Assembly: GCA_013388525.1 (NCBI GenBank)
Contig: JACAFA010000237.1
Coordinates: 1-21,471 of the forward strand
DNA from: Ignavibacteriaceae bacterium
GTDB taxonomy: Bacteria; Bacteroidota; Ignavibacteria; Ignavibacteriales; Ignavibacteriaceae
DNA: 21,471 bases
Reading direction: 5' to 3'
The notes under the pieces were generated by a model, which saw only the letters and a program-made list of their open reading frames with translations, did no database searches and was not told where the DNA came from. The position numbers were made by a program, and so were the translations under genes. Positions 1 to 7,120 of the stretch are shown here, in pieces (within the stretch, counting starts at the first letter, position 1; every line of letters begins with the position of its first letter).

Positions 1-45
1 AGTGAAATCATATCAGGTAAACCAGTTTATAAACATTATAAATGA
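1..45 (+). CDS. C-terminal end of an unidentified protein (partial)
   Basis: Frame 1 is open from the window edge and ends in TGA at 43-45, giving the last 14 residues SEIISGKPVYKHYK. The next gene (HicB-like) starts 21 bases later, so this could be the partner toxin of that antitoxin or an unrelated upstream gene. It does not look like a typical HicA C-terminus. Too little is visible to name it, and it could be a chance open frame. Confidence 0.35.
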   Translation, partial: SEIISGKPVYKHYK

Positions 46-66
46 ATTTAATTTGAGATTAGACAG

Positions 67-321
67 ATGAAAACACAAGATTATCATATTAATGTTTTTT
101 ACAGTGAAAAAGACAAGTGTTACGTTGCCGATATTCCTGATTTAAAATATTGTACTGCTTTCGGTGATACACCTCAGGAAGCGTTAAAAGAAGTAATAAT
201 TGCAAAGAAAATTTGGCTCCAAACTGCCAAAGAAGAAGGGATGAAAATTCCACTACCGAAATATAAAGCTCCATATTTACGTCCTCGTACTAAAAGTTCA
301 ATTATAAGGAACACGGTTTAA
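67..321 (+). CDS. HicB-family antitoxin-like protein
   Basis: This 84-residue protein has the layout of the small HicB/UPF0150-type antitoxin fold. An N-terminal strand (YHINVFYSEKDKCYVADIPDL) is followed by the typical 'xAxGDTPQEALKEV' turn and helix (about residues 31-45), then a short basic tail with PLPKYK. In this family the fold normally neutralises a HicA-type RNase and can repress its own promoter; those roles are inferred from the family. No DNA-binding domain is visible beyond the HicB core. The stop codon lies 3 bases before the nuoF start, so the gene is almost certainly co-transcribed with nuoF. The cognate toxin is not in the window; the ORF ending at 45 is the only candidate. 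Confidence 0.7.
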   Translation: MKTQDYHINVFYSEKDKCYVADIPDLKYCTAFGDTPQEALKEVIIAKKIWLQTAKEEGMKIPLPKYKAPYLRPRTKSSIIRNTV

Positions 322-324
322 TCA

Positions 325-1647
325 ATGGAAAAAATTCTTCTCCCCGATATAAAAGATTTTCACTTAATAGATGTTTACGTTTCCAACGGCGGATACAATG
401 CTGTAAAGAAAGCTTTCGCTCAGACTCCTGATGACATAATAGACCAGGTAAAAAAATCGGGTTTGAGAGGAAGAGGTGGTGCAGCATTTCTAACAGGGTT
501 AAAGTGGAGCTTTATGCCAAAGACCACAGATAAACCAAAATATCTCTGTGTAAACGGTGATGAAAGTGAACCGGGTTCCTTCAAAGACAGACAAATATTT
601 GAATTCAACCCACATCAGATGATTGAAGGAACGATAATAACTTGCTATGCAATCGGAGCGAAAGTAGCATACGTTTATATCAGAGGTGAATATCACAAGT
701 GGATAAAACTGCTACAAAAAGCAATTGACGATGCTTATGCAAAAGGATTTCTCGGCGAAAAGATGAAAGAAACTTTTGGAACAAATTTCACGTGCGATAT
801 ATACATTCACAAAGGTGCTGGTGCTTACATTTGCGGCGAAGAATCATCATTGATGAATTCATTGGAAGGGAAGAGGGGATATCCAAGAGTAAAACCTCCA
901 TTCCCTGCACAGAATGGTTTATGGGGATGTCCAACTACAATTAACAATGTTGAAACGATTGCAAACGTTCCGAAGATAATTGAGAAAGGCTGGGAATGGT
1001 TTTCTAAAATCGGACATCCCAAACATCCCGGTACTTTGTTATTTGGAGTAAGCGGACACGTTAACAAGCCCGGCGTTTATGAACTTCCAACTGGCACACT
1101 TCTAACTGATATTATTTACAATTACGCTGGCGGAGTTCCCAACAATAAAAAAGTTTTGTGTGTTATTCCCGGCGGTACGTCAATGCCTCCGATTCGTGGT
1201 GATAAATTAGAAGGTGTAAGAATGGATGCCGAATCACTTAAAGAAGTTGGTTCTGCGATTGGAACGGGTGGCGTAATAGTAATGGATGAAGATACTGATT
1301 TAGTAAAAGTTTTAGCAAGAATAGCGCACTTCTATCACCACGAAAGCTGCGGACAATGCACTCCCTGCCGCGAAGGAACCGGCTGGCTGGAAAGAATCTT
1401 GAAAAGAATTATTGCCGGAAAAGGCTCAACGAGTGATCTCGATTTACTTATCACAGTTGCAAACCAGATTGAAGGCAACACTATTTGCGCACTTGGTGAG
1501 GCTGCTGCCTGGCCGGTTAAGTTTATGGTTGAAAGATTCAGAGATTATTTTGAGGCGAGAGTAAGCAAAGAAATAAGTCTGCCAATTGCAAATAAAGTCC
1601 ACTCGATGAGAGAAACCGCTTTCCCGCTTGCGGATGTGAAAAATTAA
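325..1647 (+). CDS. nuoF: NADH-quinone oxidoreductase subunit F (NADH-binding, 51 kDa)
   Basis: This is the complex I subunit that oxidises NADH with FMN and passes electrons through the N3 [4Fe-4S] cluster on the cytoplasmic arm. The 440-residue length fits the family (about 420-450). Visible motifs are the NADH-binding GRGGAAFLTGLKW (residues 49-61), the FMN-site segment NGDESEPGSFKDR (77-89), GAGAYICGEESSLMNSLEG (164-182), and the N3 ligands in SCGQCTPCREG (C342, C345, C348) with the distal C388 in NTICALGEA. The start at 325 lies 3 bases after the HicB-like gene. Neither nuoE nor nuoG is adjacent: a terminator follows directly at 1653-1678. The subunit could instead belong to an NADH-dependent hydrogenase or formate dehydrogenase module, but the plain NuoF length without an N-terminal thioredoxin-like domain or C-terminal ferredoxin domains favours NuoF. 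Confidence 0.95.
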   Translation: MEKILLPDIKDFHLIDVYVSNGGYNAVKKAFAQTPDDIIDQVKKSGLRGRGGAAFLTGLKWSFMPKTTDKPKYLCVNGDESEPGSFKDRQIFEFNPHQMIEGTIITCYAIGAKVAYVYIRGEYHKWIKLLQKAIDDAYAKGFLGEKMKETFGTNFTCDIYIHKGAGAYICGEESSLMNSLEGKRGYPRVKPPFPAQNGLWGCPTTINNVETIANVPKIIEKGWEWFSKIGHPKHPGTLLFGVSGHVNKPGVYELPTGTLLTDIIYNYAGGVPNNKKVLCVIPGGTSMPPIRGDKLEGVRMDAESLKEVGSAIGTGGVIVMDEDTDLVKVLARIAHFYHHESCGQCTPCREGTGWLERILKRIIAGKGSTSDLDLLITVANQIEGNTICALGEAAAWPVKFMVERFRDYFEARVSKEISLPIANKVHSMRETAFPLADVKN

Positions 1648-1652
1648 ATAAA

Positions 1653-1678
1653 AAATCCTCTTCAATTAAAGAGGATTT
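1653..1678. terminator. Bidirectional hairpin terminator after nuoF and the ferritin/TA cluster
   Basis: A perfect 10-bp stem (AAATCCTCTT, 1653-1662, with AAGAGGATTT, 1669-1678) surrounds a 6-base loop. Downstream on the minus strand there is a run of six T residues, so it is a good terminator for transcripts coming from the TA/ferritin side. On the plus strand it lies 5 bases after the nuoF stop codon but has a weaker T tract. Confidence 0.85.
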
Positions 1679-1704
1679 ATATTGTTGGCTAAATATAAAA
1701 TTAC

Positions 1705-1898
1705 TTACTGACCAAAAGTTCTTGCACCCAACTCTCTATCGAGCATCAGTCTCACCGAAACGGCGAGCCTCGACAAGTATACAATCCACTTTTATTGTCG
1801 CCGATCATTCCAAGTCTATGAATAATTTCTTCTACTGTATTCTCTTCTTCAACCTGTTCCGTAACAAACCATTGCGGGAAGTTGTTAGTTGTTAAATG
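1705..1898 (-). pseudogene. Ferritin 3'-end remnant 1 (disrupted)
   Basis: Read on the minus strand, this encodes DHLTTNNFPQWFVTEQ and continues through VEEENTVEEIIH to MIGDNKSGLY, matching the last third of the intact ferritin at 2567-3064. A 32-nt insertion (1747-1778) then shifts the frame. After it the ferritin end resumes as LDRELGARTFGQ with a stop at 1705-1707. Over 37 aligned codons I count 16 synonymous and 4 amino-acid-changing differences from the intact gene, so this copy diverged as a working protein before it was broken. The homology fades just before the stop codon of the YgiT-type antitoxin (1908). No start codon or N-terminal two-thirds remain. Confidence 0.85.
1747..1778. 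repeat. 32-nt GC-rich palindromic insertion inside ferritin remnant 1
   Basis: Compared with the intact ferritin and with remnant 2, this copy has 32 extra bases between the codons for LY and (M)LD. The inserted segment is much richer in G+C than its surroundings. Its core folds as CTCACCG (1751-1757), loop AAA, CGGCGAG (1761-1767), with one mismatch. No clear target-site duplication is visible. It may be a copy of a small dispersed palindromic repeat, but no second copy was noticed in this window. Confidence 0.6.
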
Positions 1899-1907
1899 AT
1901 CAGTCGG

Positions 1908-2141
1908 TTAAGTTTGAACATAGACCATGCTTTTAACTTCCCGTTTAGATGCTATACTCTTCTGATGCACTTTTAATCTTTCAATCTCGTGAAGCGTATC
2001 AGCGGTCAGGTAGCTTTCGCCACAATTAGGGCAATAAACAACAGGTACATTTTCAATTAGTAAAATGCTTTTGCCTTTACCGTATGTCCTGGGTAAACGT
2101 TTTACCCTGGCACCTTCTTTTCCACATATATCACATTTCAT
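1908..2141 (-). CDS. YgiT-type zinc-finger antitoxin (MqsA N-terminal-like)
   Basis: This 77-residue protein starts with CDICG (C3, C6), followed by a strand region and YCPNCGESY (C37, C40): the two CxxC pairs of the YgiT/MqsA zinc-binding domain. A helical tail (TADTLHEIERLKVHQKS) follows. It lacks the C-terminal HTH of full-length MqsA (about 130 residues), as do many stand-alone YgiT-type antitoxins. It lies 18 bases downstream of the DUF4258 toxin-like gene, in the toxin-first order usual for this pair. The expected role, inferred from the family, is to bind and neutralise that toxin. No strong Shine-Dalgarno sequence is visible. The stop codon lies directly against ferritin remnant 1. 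Confidence 0.85.
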   Translation of the reverse strand: MKCDICGKEGARVKRLPRTYGKGKSILLIENVPVVYCPNCGESYLTADTLHEIERLKVHQKSIASKREVKSMVYVQT

Positions 2142-2159
2142 AATAATAACATTTTTTAA

Positions 2160-2444
2160 TTATTGAATTAAATATACCGTGATAATAACCAATTTTCCAG
2201 TAGGACTGATTTTTGTTATAAGTTCTATTGGCTTTCCGGATTTACTTACTCCGGAGATTCGATATTTCCATTCCCCGGTTACTTTGTCTTTTTGGCGTTC
2301 TAAAATTCTTCCAGCTAAAATACAATTTTCAATATCAAGTATATGAATTCCATCAGCATCCTTTTCTTCATCCGCGTGAATGGTCATTACATATTGGCGC
2401 GACAGAACTTTTTCTTTTATCAGATTTAGGATTCGGTCAAACAT
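2160..2444 (-). CDS. DUF4258-family toxin-like protein
   Basis: This 94-residue protein has the DUF4258 pattern: an N-terminal helix (FDRILNLIKEKVLSRQYVMTIHADEEKDADGI) with a conserved His in the 'T.HA.EE' segment, then ILDIENCILAGRILERQKD, then two strands ending in KLVIITVYLIQ. DUF4258 proteins are commonly paired with YgiT-type zinc-finger antitoxins and are thought to be MqsR/RelE-like RNases; that activity is inferred, not visible. The antitoxin follows 18 bases downstream. A -7-like box on the minus strand (TAATTTTG, 2466-2473) would place the transcript start roughly 15 bases before the start codon, inside the tail of ferritin remnant 2. A good Shine-Dalgarno sequence is absent. Confidence 0.8.
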   Translation of the reverse strand: MFDRILNLIKEKVLSRQYVMTIHADEEKDADGIHILDIENCILAGRILERQKDKVTGEWKYRISGVSKSGKPIELITKISPTGKLVIITVYLIQ

Positions 2445-2465
2445 TAAATTTGTCTAGTTTGCTGT

Positions 2466-2473
2466 CAAAATTA
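2466..2473 (-). promoter_or_regulatory. Candidate -7 box of the toxin-antitoxin pair
   Basis: On the minus strand this reads TAATTTTG, an exact match to the Bacteroidota -7 consensus TAnnTTTG. The nearest upstream TTG (minus strand, 2499-2501) is 25 bases away, slightly further than usual. AT-rich sequence makes chance matches likely. Confidence 0.3.
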
Positions 2474-2474
2474 T

Positions 2475-2566
2475 TTAATTACCAGCGGCTCTGGCACCCA
2501 ATTCTTTGTCCAGCATATACAAACCCCCTTTATTATCGCCAATCATTCGAGCAATGAATCATTTCT
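2475..2566 (-). pseudogene. Ferritin 3'-end remnant 2
   Basis: The minus strand reads EEMIH, then a 2-base deletion relative to the intact gene, then MIGDNKGGLYMLDKELGARAAGN with TAA at 2475-2477. Across the 20 codons from MIGD to GAR I count 11 synonymous and no amino-acid differences from the intact ferritin, so this is a third, independently diverged ferritin C-terminus. Its truncated 5' side is fused directly to the 3' end of the intact gene. No start codon or ferroxidase region remains. Confidence 0.85.
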
Positions 2567-3064
2567 TCATCCTGCTGTTGCTCTTGCACCTAATTCCTTA
2601 TCTAACATATACAGACCACCCTTGTTGTCGCCAATCATTTCAAGCTTGTGAATTATTTCTTCTACAGTATTTTCTTCTTCAACCTGCTCTGTTACAAACC
2701 ACTGCAAGAAATTATTTGTTGCATAGTCTTTGGATTGCATTGCAAGGTCAACAAGTTTGTGGATTAGTCCCGTAATTTTTTTCTCGTGAGCTAAAGTATC
2801 TTTGAATGTCTCCATCACAGATTTCCAGCTTGTCTTTGCTGCTCCAATTTGTGTTAAAGTAACTTGACCACCGGTTTGGATAATAAAAGCATAAAACTTC
2901 ATCGCGTGTCCGTATTCTTCCTGCGACTGAATCTTGAACCAGTTGGCAAATCCTTTCAAATTTTGCTCTTCAAAGTATGCAGCCATTGATAAGTATAAAT
3001 ATGATGAATAGAATTCTTCATTTAAATGCTTATTAAGTGCGTCCTGCATTTTTTTAGATAACAT
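2567..3064 (-). CDS. ftnA: Non-heme ferritin (iron storage)
   Basis: This is a cytoplasmic 24-mer iron-storage protein that oxidises Fe(II) at a di-iron ferroxidase centre and stores it as a ferric mineral. The 165-residue length and four-helix pattern fit bacterial ferritin (Ftn). Likely metal ligands are E17 in NEEFYSSYLYL, E50 and H53 in QEEYGHA, E94 in TLAHEKK, and the Q/E positions of WFVTEQVEEE (about 122-131). No heme-ligand Met typical of bacterioferritin was recognised. A strong Shine-Dalgarno (AGAAAGAGG) lies just upstream of the ATG. The C-terminus ARATAG ends at a TGA that belongs to the fused remnant 2, so the native last residues were probably replaced. The symbol is by family; the paralogue type cannot be resolved. 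Confidence 0.93.
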   Translation of the reverse strand: MLSKKMQDALNKHLNEEFYSSYLYLSMAAYFEEQNLKGFANWFKIQSQEEYGHAMKFYAFIIQTGGQVTLTQIGAAKTSWKSVMETFKDTLAHEKKITGLIHKLVDLAMQSKDYATNNFLQWFVTEQVEEENTVEEIIHKLEMIGDNKGGLYMLDKELGARATAG

Positions 3065-3107
3065 TTTTAACCTCTTTCTTAGTTTATTTTTTTATAATGA
3101 TTTTCTG

Positions 3108-3115
3108 CAAATATA
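3108..3115 (-). promoter_or_regulatory. Candidate -7 box of ferritin
   Basis: The minus strand reads TATATTTG, an exact TAnnTTTG match, about 44 bases before the ferritin ATG. That would give a leader of roughly 37 bases containing the AGAAAGAGG ribosome site. No TTG is found at the expected -33 spacing, so support is partial. Confidence 0.4.
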
Positions 3116-3204
3116 ATGAAAGTGAATTAAACTCTTGACTAAAACAAAATTGGGAATTACAGGGTTCACAATTATTAAAGATATCTTCACCAAATAAAGA
3201 ATTT

Positions 3205-3287
3205 CTTTGTGATTCTTTGAGGCTTTATGCCTTTGTGGCTAAAATAGTCTTAAATGGTAATTGCCTCAAAGACTCTAAGACACAAAG
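3205..3287. repeat. Imperfect inverted repeat in the ferritin-gap intergenic region
   Basis: CTTTGTG...CTTTGAGGC (3205-3223) is mirrored by GCCTCAAAG...CACAAAG (3263-3287). The arms match in two blocks (7 and 9 bases) separated by 3 bases in one arm and 9 in the other. A third CTTTGTGG lies between them at 3231. A related CACAAAGCTCTCAAAG string occurs at about 12902 upstream of the hydroxyacyl-CoA dehydrogenase gene. This 377-base stretch between ferritin and the true gap start holds no gene, only this repeat and the two promoter candidates. Confidence 0.55.
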
Positions 3288-3339
3288 TTGAAAATACAAT
3301 AAGTTACTATCTGATTTCTTTATAAAATAAATTTTGTGA

Positions 3340-4500
<1,161 letters not shown>

Positions 4501-4553
4501 TTGATCGAAATTAATTTATTAGAAATAAATTCTGACATAATAATGGCATTAAT

Positions 4554-5753
4554 ATGAATAAACTTTCAATTGATAAAGTAGAACTAAAAGATAAACGAGT
4601 TCTTGTCCGTGTTGATTTCAATGTACCGTTGGACGAGAAACTACATGTAACTAATGACATCAGAATAGCTGAATCATTACCAACCATAAAAAAAATAATT
4701 AGCTCTGGTGGTAAAGCAATTCTGATGAGTCATCTGGGAAGACCAAAAGGTGAACGAAAACCAGAGTTCAGTTTGAAGCCAGCCGCAGAAAGATTGAGCA
4801 AGTTGATTGGTAAAACAGTTAAGCTCGCTCCCGATTGTATTGGTGCGGAAACTGAAAAGATAGTAAATGAAATGAAATCAGGAGATGTAGTTCTTCTGGA
4901 GAACCTTCGCTTCCACAAACAGGAAGAGAAGAACGATCCGGACTTTGCAAAGCAATTGGCAAACCTTGGTGATGTTTACATCAACGATGCATTTGGCAGC
5001 GCTCACAGAGCTCATGCCTCAACTGAAGGTGTTACGAAATATATTAAAACTTGTGCTGCTGGTTACCTAATGCAAAAAGAACTGGATTATTTGGGAAAGG
5101 CACTTGCTAATCCTAAAAGACCGTACACTGCAATTCTTGGTGGTGCGAAAATTTCTGGCAAGATTGATGTGATAAATAATCTACTCGATAAAGTTGATAC
5201 ACTTATTGTTGGCGGTGGAATGGCTTTCACTTTCTTTAAAGCACAGGGTTTGGAAATTGGTAAATCCCTTCTTGAAGCAGAAAAACTTGATCTTGCAAAA
5301 GAGCTCCTAGAAAAAGTTAAGTCAGGCAAATTAAAATTCTTACTTCCCGTTGATGTTGTTGTTGCAGATGAATTCAAAAACGAATCGCCTTTGATAGTTG
5401 TAGATGTTGATAAAATTCCTGCTGACAAAATGGGATTGGATATAGGGCCTAAATCAATTAAGTTATTTTCGGATGAATTACTCAAATCGAAAACTATAGT
5501 ATGGAACGGACCGATGGGAGTATTTGAAATGCCGAATTTTGCAAAAGGAACTTTTGCCGTTGCAGAAGCGCTTGCAAAAGCTACTGAAAACGGAGCTATA
5601 ACAGTTATCGGTGGTGGTGATTCGGCAGCTGCAATAGCGGATGCTGGACTTGAAAAAATGGTTTCGCACGTCTCGACAGGAGGTGGTGCTTCTCTTGAAT
5701 TTCTAGAAGGAAAAGTACTTCCTGGTGTTGAAGCATTGACCGAAGCAAAATAA
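4554..5753 (+). CDS. pgk: Phosphoglycerate kinase
   Basis: It transfers phosphate from 1,3-bisphosphoglycerate to ADP, the ATP-yielding step after GAPDH. The 399 residues match the usual 390-415. Signatures include [11 protein letters not shown] (residues 19-29), R37 in [18 protein letters not shown] (about 60-70), [12 protein letters not shown], the GSAHRAHAS loop, the hinge [12 protein letters not shown], and the nucleotide-binding [10 protein letters not shown] and GGGDSAAAI. The family alignment begins at this ATG, but no clear Shine-Dalgarno precedes it. A short all-AT hairpin (4513-4531) lies in the 53-base gap after gap. The rhomboid gene follows 22 bases downstream. tpiA is not adjacent. 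Confidence 0.97.
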   Translation: MNKLSIDKVELKDKRVLVRVDFNVPLDEKLHVTNDIRIAESLPTIKKIISSGGKAILMSHLGRPKGERKPEFSLKPAAERLSKLIGKTVKLAPDCIGAETEKIVNEMKSGDVVLLENLRFHKQEEKNDPDFAKQLANLGDVYINDAFGSAHRAHASTEGVTKYIKTCAAGYLMQKELDYLGKALANPKRPYTAILGGAKISGKIDVINNLLDKVDTLIVGGGMAFTFFKAQGLEIGKSLLEAEKLDLAKELLEKVKSGKLKFLLPVDVVVADEFKNESPLIVVDVDKIPADKMGLDIGPKSIKLFSDELLKSKTIVWNGPMGVFEMPNFAKGTFAVAEALAKATENGAITVIGGGDSAAAIADAGLEKMVSHVSTGGGASLEFLEGKVLPGVEALTEAK

Positions 5754-5775
5754 ATGATATGAATCAGGAGTCTTA

Positions 5776-6690
5776 TTGAACAATTCTTATAGACCATTTG
5801 GTGGATTTAGTGTATTCCCACCGGTGATTAAAAATCTTTTAATCATCAATGTAGCTGTATTTTTTATTCAGATGTTAGCTGAAAATCTTTTACTTGGTGG
5901 TGTCAGGCTTGGACTTTTACTCAATGTATGGTTCGCTCTCAATCCAATCTATGAAGGATTCAACTTTCAGATTTGGCAGCTTATTACCTATCAATTCATG
6001 CACGGAGATTTCTGGCACATATTCTTTAATATGTTGATGCTTTATATGTTTGGCATGGAGATTGAAAATATTTTAGGCTCAAAGAAGTTTCTTATTTTTT
6101 ATTTATTTTGTGGGATCGTGGCAGGTTTGACACAACTTTTTATTTCACCGCTGTACTCCGGCCCTGCTGTAACAATTGGTGCTTCTGGTGCAGTCTTTGG
6201 GGTTATGATTGCGTTTGCTCTTATGTTTCCAGACCGTTATTTATTGCTTATAATACCACCAATACCGGTAAAAGCTAAATATCTGGTCGTTTTTATTTTA
6301 CTTGCATATAATGTATTCCCTCTTTTATCCGGTGACAAAAGTAATATAGCATATCTGGCTCATCTTGGAGGTGCTCTAGCTGGATTCTTATTCATAATGT
6401 TTGATAAGAACATCGATGTCCCGCTAAAGCGAATGTGGAATTTATCTTCAGGATATCGATCGCGAGGTCAATTTAAAAATCCATTAAACGATTTTGCTGA
6501 TAAATTCAGACGGAAAAAGGTAGACATCGAAGACGCTGATTATTATGATATAAATCAGAAAAAAGAAGGTGAAGAAATAACACAGGCTGAGATTGATGCA
6601 ATACTTGATAAGATAAGTGAATCGGGTTATCAGAATTTAACTGAACGTGAGAAGCGAATTCTTTTTGAAGCAAGTAAGAAGATGAATTGA
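5776..6690 (+). CDS. Rhomboid-family intramembrane serine protease with DUF6576-like tail
   Basis: This 304-residue inner-membrane protein is predicted to cleave transmembrane substrates. About six hydrophobic segments cover residues 15-215. Catalytic motifs are GASGAVFG (S137) and AHLGG (H196), and the L1/TM2 motif HGDFWHIFFN (H76, H81, N85) is present. The C-terminal 80 residues are soluble and charged, with EITQAEIDAILDKISESG then LTEREKRILFEASKK, resembling the DUF6576 domain often fused to rhomboids in Bacteroidota. The start is TTG at 5776, supported by CAGGAG (5765-5770) with 5-base spacing; no ATG fits. It lies 22 bases after pgk, so it is probably in the same transcript. The substrate is unknown. 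Confidence 0.92.
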   Translation: MNNSYRPFGGFSVFPPVIKNLLIINVAVFFIQMLAENLLLGGVRLGLLLNVWFALNPIYEGFNFQIWQLITYQFMHGDFWHIFFNMLMLYMFGMEIENILGSKKFLIFYLFCGIVAGLTQLFISPLYSGPAVTIGASGAVFGVMIAFALMFPDRYLLLIIPPIPVKAKYLVVFILLAYNVFPLLSGDKSNIAYLAHLGGALAGFLFIMFDKNIDVPLKRMWNLSSGYRSRGQFKNPLNDFADKFRRKKVDIEDADYYDINQKKEGEEITQAEIDAILDKISESGYQNLTEREKRILFEASKKMN

Positions 6691-6699
6691 ATCAAACAA

Positions 6700-6731
6700 T
6701 TAAAAATTAAAAATTGAAAATTAAAAATTAT
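6700..6731. repeat. Short AT-rich near-tandem repeat
   Basis: Several consecutive copies of a 7-8-base unit close to ATTAAAAA occur between the rhomboid gene and the lipoprotein gene. Nothing else is visible in this 118-base gap. Confidence 0.5.
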
Positions 6732-6808
6732 AAAAACTTTCCCAGTCTTGACTCAGACCAAAAACTAACTGTCAACAATCACACATTCAGGATTTAACGC
6801 TTGTTTGA

Positions 6809-7120
6809 ATGAGAATAATACATTATAAATTTTTAGCTATATCGTTACTTTTTATCCTCTCCGCCTGCGATAAAGGACCACCAATTCCTGAGGAAAAATT
6901 TAGAAAAATTTATGTTGATTTATTAATAGTGCAGGATACAACAACTGCTGAAATATTTTCTCTTGATTCAATTAAGACACTCGTCTTTACAAAACACAAC
7001 ATCTCATCAGAACAGTATGATGAAACAATAAATTACTATAACTCAAAACCTGAAAGATGGGTGGCTTTTTTTGACAGCACTACTGCTTATGTTGAGGCTT
7101 TAAGGAAGAAAGCGGAGTAG
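6809..7120 (+). CDS. Small lipoprotein, DUF4296-like
   Basis: This 103-residue protein has an N-terminal lipoprotein signal (basic MRIIHYK, hydrophobic LAISLLFIL, lipobox LSAC with C20), so the mature form should be lipid-anchored on the periplasmic side. The mature part, with FRKIYVDLLIVQDTT and a later TKHNISSEQYDETINYYNSKPERW, matches the pattern of DUF4296 lipoproteins common in Bacteroidota. Function is unknown. No good Shine-Dalgarno precedes the ATG. The last 41 bases overlap the 3' end of recQ on the other strand. Confidence 0.75.
   Translation: MRIIHYKFLAISLLFILSACDKGPPIPEEKFRKIYVDLLIVQDTTTAEIFSLDSIKTLVFTKHNISSEQYDETINYYNSKPERWVAFFDSTTAYVEALRKKAE

Noticed and set aside
1705..2566. 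Direct repeats as a CRISPR-like or tandem repeat array
   Set aside because: The repeated units are clearly ferritin coding tails of unequal length, with a TA pair rather than spacers between them.
2228..2775. Two plus-strand ORFs across the toxin and ferritin region
   Set aside because: They are antisense to the recognised toxin, ferritin remnant and ferritin and encode no known pattern.
4513..4531. All-AT hairpin between gap and pgk as a terminator
   Set aside because: The 8-bp stem contains only A and T and lacks a T tract, so it is too weak; the two genes are probably co-transcribed.
5087..5797. 236-codon minus-strand ORF
   Set aside because: It is antisense to pgk, low in complexity (Ser/Pro/Ala-rich), has no recognisable motif and no ribosome site; it is a shadow of pgk codon use.
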